From NCBI RefSeq assembly GCF_000384815.1, contig NZ_ARQF01000020.1, positions 248,001 through 312,000 of the forward strand: a stretch of DNA of 64,000 nt. Reading direction: 5' to 3'. The stretch is from Halodesulfovibrio aestuarii DSM 17919 = ATCC 29578 (GTDB lineage: Bacteria > Desulfobacterota > Desulfovibrionia > Desulfovibrionales > Desulfovibrionaceae). The notes below the pieces were generated by a model that searched no databases, was not told where the DNA came from, and was given only the letters and a program-made list of their open reading frames with translations. Of this stretch, positions 9,873-17,639 are shown piece by piece. The position numbers and the translations under genes were made by a program. Each line of letters starts with the position of its first letter. The stretch's first letter is position 1.

Positions 9873-9897
9873 AAAGCGTTGCACATTGCAACGCTTT
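9873..9897. promoter_or_regulatory. Candidate activator site 3, possibly also the activator gene's terminator
   Basis: A 25-bp perfect inverted repeat with 11-bp arms around CAT contains the same core, GTTGCA-CAT-TGCAAC. A T-rich stretch follows, so it could also be a rho-independent terminator for the activator gene. The shared core with sites 1 and 2 favours protein binding; both roles are possible. Confidence 0.6.
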
Positions 9898-9969
9898 TAT
9901 TTTTTATACATTTTGTAACTAAAGAATTTTATTCAATAGATTTCAACATATTATGCATACAATCAATTT

Positions 9970-9985
9970 TGGCACGACATTTGGA
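9970..9985 (+). promoter_or_regulatory. Sigma-54-type (-24/-12) promoter
   Basis: TGGCAC at 9970-9975 and TTTGGA at 9980-9985 give the GG-N10-GG spacing expected for -24/-12. The only deviation from consensus is GG instead of GC at -12. It lies downstream of three matching palindromes and a sigma-54 activator gene, and points into the candidate small RNA. Confidence 0.6.
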
Positions 9986-9995
9986 TATAGTAAAT

Positions 9996-10208
9996 TGAAC
10001 AGTAACTAGGCTTATTTGGACCTCCTCCAATTTGTCTATCCAGTAACGTAAATCGTCGGCAACCGAGTTACGTTGATCCACACATAGTGCTCCTCTCACT
10101 TAGTTTCAGTGTCGCACGGAGGACCCACCTCCTCTTCCACCACCATCCATCATTCGGCACTGGAACAGAAAAGGCTTCATGACGTCAGCGCGTCATGAAG
10201 CCTTTTTT
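9996..10208 (+). ncRNA. Candidate sigma-54-dependent small RNA with anti-Shine-Dalgarno loops
   Basis: About 210 nt without a credible ORF, running from 12 nt past the -12 element to a strong terminator. Four hairpins can be drawn. TTGGA(10016)-CCTCC-TCCAA shows the loop CCTCC. The second pairs AACGTAA (10045-10051) with TTACGTT (10068-10074) and has an inner TCGG/CCGA. AGTG-CTCCTCT-CACT (10086-10100) shows another C/U-rich loop. GGAGG-ACCCA-CCTCC spans 10118-10132. Exposed CCUCC or CUCCU loops are complementary to ribosome-binding sites and are a known device of trans-acting small RNAs (RsaE and alpha-proteobacterial 'cuckoo' type families). Function and ends are inferred; no expression data. 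Confidence 0.62.
10169..10208 (+). terminator. Strong rho-independent terminator of the small RNA
   Basis: AAGGCTTCATGACG pairs with CGTCATGAAGCCTT around a 6-nt loop, followed by a T-run. No protein gene ends just upstream, so it supports a non-coding transcript. Confidence 0.93.
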
Positions 10209-10311
10209 GATTTCCAAATACCATATAAGCGTATATAACCGTCGTAGCACAACATTTTACATTTTTTCGCACCAATTACCCACAATGTATACAAGATAAA
10301 CTGGAGGCTAC

Positions 10312-11739
10312 ATGTTTTCTGCTGCAACATACGCTGAGCGAAGAAAAATCTTATGCACCCGTCTCACAGAGCGCGGTGAAAAAGGTCTGCTATTATTTCC
10401 GGGACATTCTGCATCCCCCATGAATTACACAAATAATACATATCCATTCCGTCAAGACTCCTCTTTTCTCTATTTTTTCGGACATGATCATGAGGGATTA
10501 ACAGGCGTCATCGACCTTGATGCCGGAGAATCGTGGTATTTTGATCAAGGCTTTTCCATGGATGACATCATATGGTCTGGAGCACTGGCTACGCCTGAAG
10601 AACTCGCAGCCCGTTGCGGAGCAGAAAGATACGGTGCAGAAAAAACACTTACCCACATGGTGACCGAAGCAAAAAAATCGCAGCGCCCTATACATATTTT
10701 ACCTGTCTACCGTGCCGAAACCCGTATGCGCCTTGTTCAACTGTTAAACTGCGGCATTATGGAAGCAGACAAATTTGTCTCCACTCCTCTCATCGAAGAA
10801 GTTGTCAAACTACGTTCCGTAAAATCCATTGAAGAAGTTATGGAGATCGAGCAGGCATTGGAAACATCCTATGCCATGTACGCCAATGCACTCACCGCAA
10901 CACGTCCGGGTGCTTCAGAGCGCCAACTTGCTTCCGTTCTCCATTCAACATTAGCGTTGGCAGGCTCCGCTCCGTCATTTACCCCTATATGCACTGGACG
11001 TGGTCAAATTTTACACAACCACGAATATAGCCACATGCTCCATTCAGGAGACCTACTGCTCATCGATTCAGGTGCTGAATCTGAAAATCACTACGCATCA
11101 GACATCACAAGGACATTCCCTGTAGCCGGCACATTCACCGGGCAACAGCGAGATGTATACTCCATAGTCCTTGCCGCGCAGGAAGCAGCTATTTCTCAAT
11201 GTGCACCAGACATTCCTTTCATTGACTGCCATATGACCGCCGCAACCACTATTGCTTCCGGCTTGCGAGATCTGGGCATCCTTAAAGGGTCTGTTGAAAG
11301 CATTGTAGCGGCCGGCGCTCATGCGCTCTTCTTCCCGCATGGTCTCGGACATATGCTCGGACTGGATGTACATGATATGGAAGGTCTTGGTGAAGACTTC
11401 GTGGGCTACGACAGCACCATTACCCGTTCTGAACAATTTGGATTACGCGGCCTGCGCCTTGCACGCAAACTTCAACAAGGTTTTGTCGTCACCATTGAAC
11501 CGGGTTGTTATTTTATTCCGGCTCTTATGGAACAATGGGAGGCCGAAGGCACTTGCAAAGAATTCATCAACTTCGATACAGCAAAACAATTCAGTGAATT
11601 TGGCGGCATCCGGATTGAAGATGATATTTATATCACCAGTGACGGGCATAGAGTTCTTGGACAACAAATTCCTAAAACAGTCGCTGGAATCGAAGGCCGT
11701 ATGCACGCTTGTTCACAACGCATGTTCCAAGGCAGATAA
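10312..11739 (+). CDS. pepP: Xaa-Pro aminopeptidase (M24B, aminopeptidase P family)
   Basis: Cytoplasmic metallopeptidase that removes N-terminal residues preceding proline. The N-terminal AMP_N domain covers about residues 1-140 and the pita-bread catalytic domain about 180-455. Dinuclear metal ligands are recognisable: two Asp in DSGAESENHYASDITRTFP (about 250-265), His in HGLGHMLGLDVHD (about 343), Glu in TIEPGCYF (about 395) and Glu in GGIRIEDDI (about 430). Length (475) is slightly above the E. coli enzyme. GGAGG lies 4 nt before the ATG. Monocistronic by position. Confidence 0.92.
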   Translation: MFSAATYAERRKILCTRLTERGEKGLLLFPGHSASPMNYTNNTYPFRQDSSFLYFFGHDHEGLTGVIDLDAGESWYFDQGFSMDDIIWSGALATPEELAARCGAERYGAEKTLTHMVTEAKKSQRPIHILPVYRAETRMRLVQLLNCGIMEADKFVSTPLIEEVVKLRSVKSIEEVMEIEQALETSYAMYANALTATRPGASERQLASVLHSTLALAGSAPSFTPICTGRGQILHNHEYSHMLHSGDLLLIDSGAESENHYASDITRTFPVAGTFTGQQRDVYSIVLAAQEAAISQCAPDIPFIDCHMTAATTIASGLRDLGILKGSVESIVAAGAHALFFPHGLGHMLGLDVHDMEGLGEDFVGYDSTITRSEQFGLRGLRLARKLQQGFVVTIEPGCYFIPALMEQWEAEGTCKEFINFDTAKQFSEFGGIRIEDDIYITSDGHRVLGQQIPKTVAGIEGRMHACSQRMFQGR

Positions 11740-11854
11740 AACTGATGCGACTATCATAGGCTCCTCCCCATACAATAGGCTACAGTCTTTCCCAAATACC
11801 AAAAGGACTGCGTCAGTATGCTGACCTGCCGATACCTTTGTAGGAGGAGATTGC

Positions 11855-12391
11855 ATGAGTAATTCTGACAAAGAGGCCCGTCGTGAAAAAGTCATTGAAG
11901 TATTGAACAAAGCCCGCAGCATGGAATTGCATGCCATTACTCAATACATGAACCAGCACTACGGTCTGGACGACATGGATTACGGAGAACTCGCAAAGCA
12001 AGTTAAACTGATTGCTCTTGATGAAATGCGGCACGCTGAAATGTTTGCAGAACGCATTAAGGAACTGGGCGGTGAACCGACAGCTGAACTATGCTGTCCA
12101 GTGGAACGCAAACAGGCTGTTGAACGCATTTTCCCTTTCGATGCAGATCAGGAAGATGACACCATAGATAAATATAACCAATTTCTTATCGTATGCCGTG
12201 AAAACGGAGACAGTGTAAGTCAAAAGATATTTGATACAATCATCGAAGAAGAACAACTGCATTACAACTACTTCGATGCCATCTCAGGGCATATCGAAAA
12301 ACTCGGCGACGTGTTCCTTAGCAAAATTGCAGGCACACCAGCATCAACAGGTTTAGTAAGTCAGGGCTTTGCAGTTGGTGGCGGAGAATAG
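11855..12391 (+). CDS. bfr: Bacterioferritin
   Basis: 178-residue four-helix ferritin-like protein that oxidises and stores iron in a 24-mer. Ferroxidase ligands are E24, E57, H60, E100, E133 and H136 (MELHA, DEMRHAE, DADQED, EEEQLH), and the haem-ligand methionine is M58. This pattern matches the Desulfovibrio-type bacterioferritin, which binds an iron-coproporphyrin haem. AGGAGG precedes the ATG. It is a single gene ending at a strong bidirectional terminator. No Fur-box was clear enough to report. Confidence 0.93.
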   Translation: MSNSDKEARREKVIEVLNKARSMELHAITQYMNQHYGLDDMDYGELAKQVKLIALDEMRHAEMFAERIKELGGEPTAELCCPVERKQAVERIFPFDADQEDDTIDKYNQFLIVCRENGDSVSQKIFDTIIEEEQLHYNYFDAISGHIEKLGDVFLSKIAGTPASTGLVSQGFAVGGGE

Positions 12392-12490
12392 CATCAAGTT
12401 GCCTCAGGTGATCTTCGACGAGCCTCCGGCGGCAAAAAACCTTGTAGCCCCGCGCTTTGGACTCCACTACCTTTCATAAGTTTTACAATG

Positions 12491-12528
12491 AAAAAAGGCT
12501 GTCCCATGTATGTAGGACAGCCTTTTTT
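12491..12528. terminator. Bidirectional terminator between bfr and folE2
   Basis: The stem AAAAAAGGCTGTCC pairs with GGACAGCCTTTTTT around a 10-nt loop, with A and T tracts on opposite sides. It serves convergent genes. Confidence 0.93.
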
Positions 12529-12557
12529 ATTTTCAAAGCAGTAAAAAACTTATGCTC

Positions 12558-13337
12558 TTATCGACTTTCAATCACAGCATAGGCACTGTGGTTGTGGATA
12601 GACTCAAAGCTTTCCACTTCAACTCTGTACCAGTCGATTTTTTCGTGTTCACTAAGTTGTTTTGCAACAGCACGCACGACGTCTTCCACAAATGTAGGAT
12701 TTGCAAAGGCATATTCTGTAACATACTTTTCGTCTTCACGCTTAAGTAGTGAATAGACTGGAGATGAACCAGCGTTATTCGCAATTTCAATAAACTCTTC
12801 AATCCATGCAAAGCCATTCATGTTAACCTGAAGGCGAATTTCGGCACGCTGGCTATGTGCGCCTTCTTCTGAAATAGCTTTAGAACACGGGCACACTGTC
12901 ATAACCGGCACGCAGACTTCAAGCATGCAACTCATTTCATTTTCTTCAAGCGCACCAGTAAGCGTCACTTCGTAATCCATACGACTGTTGCGCTTTGTTG
13001 CCGGAGACGACAACGTCATAAAATATGGGAACGTGAAAGAAATAAATGCATTCCGCGCGCTAAGGCGTTCCTGAATCTGCGCAAGTAATTCTTTCAGACT
13101 ATTATAATCCAGCTTTTCCCCAAAGTTTTCAAGGGACTCCACAAAACGACTCATGTGAGTACCTTTAAAAGCTGCTGGTAAGTCAACTCCCACTTCCACT
13201 TGAGCAACGGTATGCTGTGCACCACTTGCACGATCTTGGACAGAAAGTGGAACCCGTAAATTTTTTACACCCACACTATCGATAGGAATTGCCACGTCAG
13301 ATGAGCCCATCTGAATATCTTGTAACTGCTTAGGCAA
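12558..13337 (-). CDS. folE2: GTP cyclohydrolase IB (FolE2)
   Basis: Converts GTP to 7,8-dihydroneopterin triphosphate, the first step of folate biosynthesis, without the zinc dependence of FolE. 259 residues with the family N-terminus ([20 protein letters not shown]) and the active-site Cys motif [18 protein letters not shown]. The start is a TTG at 13337 that overlaps the nikR stop by 8 bp. A GGA lies upstream, and the resulting N-terminus aligns with the family better than the internal ATG at 13310. Translational coupling to a nickel regulator is unusual. Confidence 0.9.
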   Translation of the reverse strand: MPKQLQDIQMGSSDVAIPIDSVGVKNLRVPLSVQDRASGAQHTVAQVEVGVDLPAAFKGTHMSRFVESLENFGEKLDYNSLKELLAQIQERLSARNAFISFTFPYFMTLSSPATKRNSRMDYEVTLTGALEENEMSCMLEVCVPVMTVCPCSKAISEEGAHSQRAEIRLQVNMNGFAWIEEFIEIANNAGSSPVYSLLKREDEKYVTEYAFANPTFVEDVVRAVAKQLSEHEKIDWYRVEVESFESIHNHSAYAVIESR

Positions 13338-13749
13338 TGTCTTGTCCTGTTGTAGTTAAGTTTAATTTACCATGCTTAACCCCCTTGGTGGAGGTAAGCT
13401 GTTGAGCTAACGCACGGATTCCGGAACCACTTCCTTTAAGAACAAGAACTTCAAGACAGTTGTCGTGATCTAAATGTACGTGCATGGAAGTAATAATCAT
13501 ATCATGCGAATCATGCTGAATTTCTGTAAGGCGCTGCGCTAAATCACTCTTATGGTGATCATACACAAGCGTCAGTGTCCCTGCTAATTCTTTATCGTCC
13601 TGTTCCCATTCCTGCTGCACAAGGGTATTACGAATTAAATCGCGGATAGCCTCAGAGCGCGTCTGGTAACAGCGATCTTCACATAAATCATCAAACTTTT
13701 CTAACAGTTCAGAATCAAGGGATACGCCGAAGCGAATTGTACGTCCCAT
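13330..13749 (-). CDS. nikR: NikR nickel-responsive transcriptional regulator
   Basis: 139-residue ribbon-helix-helix repressor with an ACT-like nickel-binding domain. The N-terminal RHH is [19 protein letters not shown]. The square-planar nickel ligands map to H79, H90, H92 and C98, equivalent to E. coli H76, H87, H89 and C95. GGAGG precedes the ATG. It is the middle gene of a methyltransferase-nikR-folE2 operon; no nickel transporter gene lies in the window, so its targets are elsewhere. Confidence 0.92.
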   Translation of the reverse strand: MGRTIRFGVSLDSELLEKFDDLCEDRCYQTRSEAIRDLIRNTLVQQEWEQDDKELAGTLTLVYDHHKSDLAQRLTEIQHDSHDMIITSMHVHLDHDNCLEVLVLKGSGSGIRALAQQLTSTKGVKHGKLNLTTTGQDIA

Positions 13750-13773
13750 ATATCCTCCAGACTTCCCGAAATT

Positions 13774-14544
13774 TTAGCGGGACAGTTCCCAAAGATTAAC
13801 AGTAACTTTCGATGGCTGCTCATAGATCGCCGTTGTCTTTTCAGTACGCAACTTGTGGGACATCCATCCCCTTTTATCAAGCTGCGCTTTAAATTCGTTG
13901 TACACGTTTCTATTGGGTTCTGCCACCCATGCCCGGCCCCCCGGTACGAGGCAATGATCCAAAAATGTAAGCACAGGCTCTACAAAACGAGTTTCGTACA
14001 TAATGTCGCCGCCCCACATCAGATCTACAGACTGCGCACGGACAGCCGGGAAGCGCCAGTCCATAAGAGTCCAAACCGGTTGCGGAACATTATTTAACGC
14101 TGCATTCTTTCTGGCAAAACGCAGTGCCTCAAATTCATAATCCATTGCTATGACATCGGCACCCAGCCAGGAAGCGATAATAGCTGTCAGTCCAAGTCCA
14201 CAGCCAATATCAAGACAACATTTACCAGTAATAGCTTCTTTATTAGCAAATAAATGTTCACCAAGCACCAGACTGGAAGGCCACAGTTCTGTCCAGTATG
14301 GCAAACGTTCGTCATCATCAAGATCGTCGTCCACCATGGCTTCCCATAATGTTTCGAGATCAGCAGCTCTATCCAGCGTCCAAGTCCGTCCGCAAAGCGG
14401 TACTTCCAGACGCGGTGCATATTCAGAAAGTTGATTCATTAATGAAACTACCATTGGGTTTTGCAAAAAAACGTTCAATAGCGCACCTTGATTCATCCGT
14501 CTACAAAAGACACATGCTCCCAAATGCGGATATACGCAATTCAA
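13774..14544 (-). CDS. Class I SAM-dependent methyltransferase
   Basis: Rossmann-fold methyltransferase of the METTL-like/methyltransferase-16 kind, probably acting on protein lysines; the substrate is not known. Motif I is CCLDIGCGLGLTAIIASWLGA, preceded by PYWTELWPSSLVLGEHL. Motif II-like residues are VIAMDYEFEAL, and DLMWGGDIMYE follows. The N-terminal ~25 residues fit the family poorly, and translation may start at one of the internal methionines at about codons 17-37; I keep the longest frame. First gene of an operon with nikR. Confidence 0.78.
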   Translation of the reverse strand: MNCVYPHLGACVFCRRMNQGALLNVFLQNPMVVSLMNQLSEYAPRLEVPLCGRTWTLDRAADLETLWEAMVDDDLDDDERLPYWTELWPSSLVLGEHLFANKEAITGKCCLDIGCGLGLTAIIASWLGADVIAMDYEFEALRFARKNAALNNVPQPVWTLMDWRFPAVRAQSVDLMWGGDIMYETRFVEPVLTFLDHCLVPGGRAWVAEPNRNVYNEFKAQLDKRGWMSHKLRTEKTTAIYEQPSKVTVNLWELSR

Positions 14545-14688
14545 ACCAATATAGTCACGCTTGTGACCTTTCCATATCCCCGTTACTATACATTTCTAAC
14601 CGTTAATATTACGACTCCGTCTAAATGCCGGAAGGCACCATAAACTCACCGCCTAAATGTATACTCACAATATATAGTAAGGATATAT

Positions 14689-15225
14689 ATGCAACCGTCA
14701 CCACTTACAGGACTACACAGACAAGTTTGGATTGCGTTACTTGCAGCACTTATCGCTGTAGGAGCACTTATTCAAATTCCAATCGGCCCGGTACCGATAA
14801 CCCTGCAAATATTTTTCATAGTACTGGCAGGCTATATTCTTGGTCCGGTCGGCGGTGCAGTTGCTATGCTGCTCTATATCCTTGCGGGAATCATCGGGCT
14901 TCCAATTTTTGCTGGCGGAAAAGCTGGTTTTGCAGTCCTGTTCGGCCCGACTGGTGGGTACCTTCTGGGCTTTGTGGGCACAGCCTACATTGCAGGCATA
15001 GGAAAGCATAGCAAAAACAACGTCATGCCCCTTGTCTGGGGACTTCTCGGGCTAGCCTTCGTGTATGGCATTGGTTTTTTACGATTAAAATTTGTTCTGG
15101 ATATTTCTTTCGCTAAAGCCGCTGCAATTGGCATTATCCCGTTCATCTGGAGCGACCTGATTAAAATAGCCGCAGCAGCAACCGCGTTCCGGTTCTTACG
15201 CTTACAGGGACTACTACCAGAATGA
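14689..15225 (+). CDS. bioY: BioY biotin transporter substrate-binding subunit
   Basis: 178-residue six-helix S component of the biotin ECF transporter. Family signatures are IPIGPVPITLQIFFIVLAG near the N-terminus and GLPIFAGGKAGFAVLFGPTGGYLLGF in the middle. AAGGATAT lies just before the ATG. It overlaps the following ATPase gene by 4 bp (ATGA), so the two are coupled. The upstream ~140 bp probably holds its promoter; I saw no clear BirA operator. Confidence 0.92.
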   Translation: MQPSPLTGLHRQVWIALLAALIAVGALIQIPIGPVPITLQIFFIVLAGYILGPVGGAVAMLLYILAGIIGLPIFAGGKAGFAVLFGPTGGYLLGFVGTAYIAGIGKHSKNNVMPLVWGLLGLAFVYGIGFLRLKFVLDISFAKAAAIGIIPFIWSDLIKIAAAATAFRFLRLQGLLPE

Positions 15226-15956
15226 TCACCGCAGAAAATCTTACCTTTACGTATCGTGGAACGACTGCCCCTGCTCTCAACAATCTATCCTTTTCTATTC
15301 CTAAAGGAGAACTTGTCTGCCTGTGCGGTACAAACGGAAGCGGAAAATCAACATTGTTCTCTTTGTTGGCAGGTCTGCAAACGCCATCCGCAGGGACTCT
15401 CCACGTAGGCTCCATAACTGCCAAAGGAAATGAACAGCAACTGCGGGCGCAAAGTGCACTTGTTTTACAAGATGCTGATTTACAAATTATCGGTGCAACT
15501 GTGGCAGAAGATATGATGCTCGCATTCCCTACAAATGATGCTGACGCAGAAGTACTCTGCCGCGCCATGGCAGAACGTTTTTCACTGCTTGACCATTGGG
15601 AGTCTCCTGTACACGTGCTCTCCTACGGACAAAAAAGAAAACTTTGTCTCGCTGTATCGTTGCTTTCAACACCATCCATTCTGCTTTTAGACGAACCATT
15701 CTCCGGTCTCGACTATCCCGCCATGGTTGAAATGCGTTCCATTATGAAAGCCAATAAAGAGCAAGGACTCACGCAGATAGTTTCCGTGCACGATCTTGAG
15801 CCTGTTATTGATCTGGCAGATTCCATGATTGTCCTGCATCAAGGTGAACTCAAAGGGGCTGGTGCCCCCGACGGCCTTTTAGGGTCGCTGCTGGAATATG
15901 GCATCCGACCACCGTATTCGTGGCTATGCGAAAATACTATATCTCCTTGGGGGTAA
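15222..15956 (+). CDS. ECF-transporter ATP-binding protein
   Basis: 244-residue ABC ATPase of the EcfA/BioM/CbiO kind, energising uptake through BioY. Walker A is GTNGSGKST (about residue 40), the Q-loop is VLQDADLQIIGAT, the signature-like element is LSYGQKRKLCLAVSLL and Walker B is ILLLDEPFSGLDY. No membrane T subunit (EcfT/BioN) follows, so one must be supplied from elsewhere or BioY may function without it. Confidence 0.9.
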   Translation: MITAENLTFTYRGTTAPALNNLSFSIPKGELVCLCGTNGSGKSTLFSLLAGLQTPSAGTLHVGSITAKGNEQQLRAQSALVLQDADLQIIGATVAEDMMLAFPTNDADAEVLCRAMAERFSLLDHWESPVHVLSYGQKRKLCLAVSLLSTPSILLLDEPFSGLDYPAMVEMRSIMKANKEQGLTQIVSVHDLEPVIDLADSMIVLHQGELKGAGAPDGLLGSLLEYGIRPPYSWLCENTISPWG

Positions 15957-16002
15957 TGGTTGGTATTTACCCCCGCCTCTGCACTCCCCTCCTGAAAAAA
16001 TG

Positions 16003-16039
16003 ATTAGAGCTACCGCACAAAATATGCGGTAGCTCTAAT
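16003..16039. terminator. Long hairpin downstream of the biotin genes
   Basis: A perfect 15-bp stem (left arm 16003-16017, right arm 16025-16039) with a 7-nt A-rich loop. The T-run is weak, but the position between convergent genes suggests termination. Confidence 0.7.
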
Positions 16040-16123
16040 TGTTACTTTGGCAATGTGCTTATCAGTGGACTACTTTTGCCTCATATGAGGAAAAAAGCTC
16101 TGCACACCGACAAAAAACAGTCG

Positions 16124-17305
16124 CTAAAATGACTCTTCGAAAATTGCAACAACGTCTTCTTCAGAAGTTTCCACAGGAGTAGAGGCGAAGAGCACTCCCA
16201 TAGTTGTCTTGGCATTCTTTGCCATCTTCGCACAGTCTTCCTTCTTCACTCCGTATCGAGCCAAAGACAGTTCACCCATGCCGATATTGTGGATGAGCTT
16301 ATCAAGTGCATCAACAAAAGCGTAAGGTCGTTTATCTTCCGGCAATGCATCTACATCAACATCCATAAAGTATGCGAGGTCAATCATGCGCTCCGGCATA
16401 TGCGGGGTGAGATATTTGAAGTACGCTCTGGAGAGCAGAATTAAACCAGCACCGTGTGGTATTGCCGGATAGTACGCAGAGAGCGCATGTTCCATTGAAT
16501 GCAGCGACATACAAGATGACAGAGACTGACACACACCTGCCGCAGTGGAAGCCCATGAAACCATGGTTCGAGCTTCAATATTCTGCCCTTCCTTCACAAT
16601 TTCAGGGAGGAAGGTATTGATAAGATGTACAGCCTGTTGAGCAAGCAAATCACTGGTTGGTTGACGCCGTGCTGAAAGGTACGTTTCTACTGAATGAAAA
16701 AATGCATCCATTCCGGTAAAGGCTGTCACCTTAGGCGGAACAGTAAGGGTAAACCAAGGGTCGATAATAGACAGAGTCGGATATGTGGAATCATTACCCC
16801 AACCAATTTTCTCATTAGTTTCGGTATTGGTAATAACAGTCCAAGGGTCTGCTTCTGTACCGGTACCTGCTGTAGTCGGGATGGCCACGATTGGTAACGC
16901 AGGATTCGCAGGAATTTTCTTACCGCCGGTTCCTTCCTGCATATAATCCCAGTAGTTGCCTTCGTTTGTTGCCATCAGCGCAATAGATTTTGCAGAATCA
17001 ATGGAGCTGCCACCGCCGAGACCGATTACGAAATCACATCCATGCTGTCGAGCCAATGCGGCGCCTTCAGTAACATGATCAAGAATCGGATTTTCTTGAA
17101 TTTTGTTGTAGACCACGCTCTCAACTTCATTATGAGCAAGCATGTTTTGTACAAAGGTCAGGTAGCTGTGACGAATCATCGAACCACCGGAGCTGATTAC
17201 AATGAAGGCTTTTTTACCCGGAACATTTGCCGGATTGGTCAGCTCTTTCAATTTACCGCTACCGAAAATCAATTTCGTCGGCATGTGGAACATAAAATCA
17301 ATCAT
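16124..17305 (-). CDS. Iron-containing alcohol dehydrogenase
   Basis: 393-residue NAD(P)-dependent alcohol dehydrogenase of the group III iron family. The cofactor motif is GGGSSIDSAKSIAL (about residue 95). Metal-binding residues are in TGMDAFFHSVETYL, HSMEHALSAYYPAIPHGAG and the later C-terminal half, and the start IDFMFHMPTKLIFGSGKL is typical. Sulfate reducers use such enzymes for ethanol oxidation or aldehyde reduction; the substrate here is not known. Monocistronic. Confidence 0.9.
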   Translation of the reverse strand: MIDFMFHMPTKLIFGSGKLKELTNPANVPGKKAFIVISSGGSMIRHSYLTFVQNMLAHNEVESVVYNKIQENPILDHVTEGAALARQHGCDFVIGLGGGSSIDSAKSIALMATNEGNYWDYMQEGTGGKKIPANPALPIVAIPTTAGTGTEADPWTVITNTETNEKIGWGNDSTYPTLSIIDPWFTLTVPPKVTAFTGMDAFFHSVETYLSARRQPTSDLLAQQAVHLINTFLPEIVKEGQNIEARTMVSWASTAAGVCQSLSSCMSLHSMEHALSAYYPAIPHGAGLILLSRAYFKYLTPHMPERMIDLAYFMDVDVDALPEDKRPYAFVDALDKLIHNIGMGELSLARYGVKKEDCAKMAKNAKTTMGVLFASTPVETSEEDVVAIFEESF

Positions 17306-17600
17306 ATTCTAACTCCTCGCAACTTGAGCATATTTTCAAACATTTCATACCATCGCTTCCCGCCGCATCAAACGACCGGCAAAGTCAGAAAGTTCCAACG
17401 GCAAGAGAAGCCCATTGCACCCAATTTTATCTGTAGCAGACTCATCAAAAGGTGGAACGTCTTCTAACTACTACTCTTACAGGTATTTTTTAAAATAAGG
17501 AACAATAGCGGATTATTACTAATCAAAGTCCAAGGAGACAGTATCCCCTTGCAGATGCAAGGTAGAGTCTGCCCGTCGGAGACAACAAGTAACTAACAAA
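17306..17600. promoter_or_regulatory. Intergenic region with 16-bp inverted repeat
   Basis: The region upstream of the alcohol dehydrogenase contains a perfect inverted repeat CCTTGCA-GA-TGCAAGG at 17547-17562. It resembles an operator, and partly the TTGCA/TGCAA core near 9800, though with a different spacer. Nothing else is recognisable here. Confidence 0.4.
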
Positions 17601-17632
17601 TAAAAAAGCGATGGAAACATTTCCCATCGCTT
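17601..17632 (-). terminator. Rho-independent terminator of the folC-selA-aminopeptidase operon
   Basis: The AGCGATGG/CCATCGCT stem, read on the minus strand, is followed by a run of six T residues, directly past the aminopeptidase stop. Confidence 0.88.
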
Positions 17633-17639
17633 AGTCATA

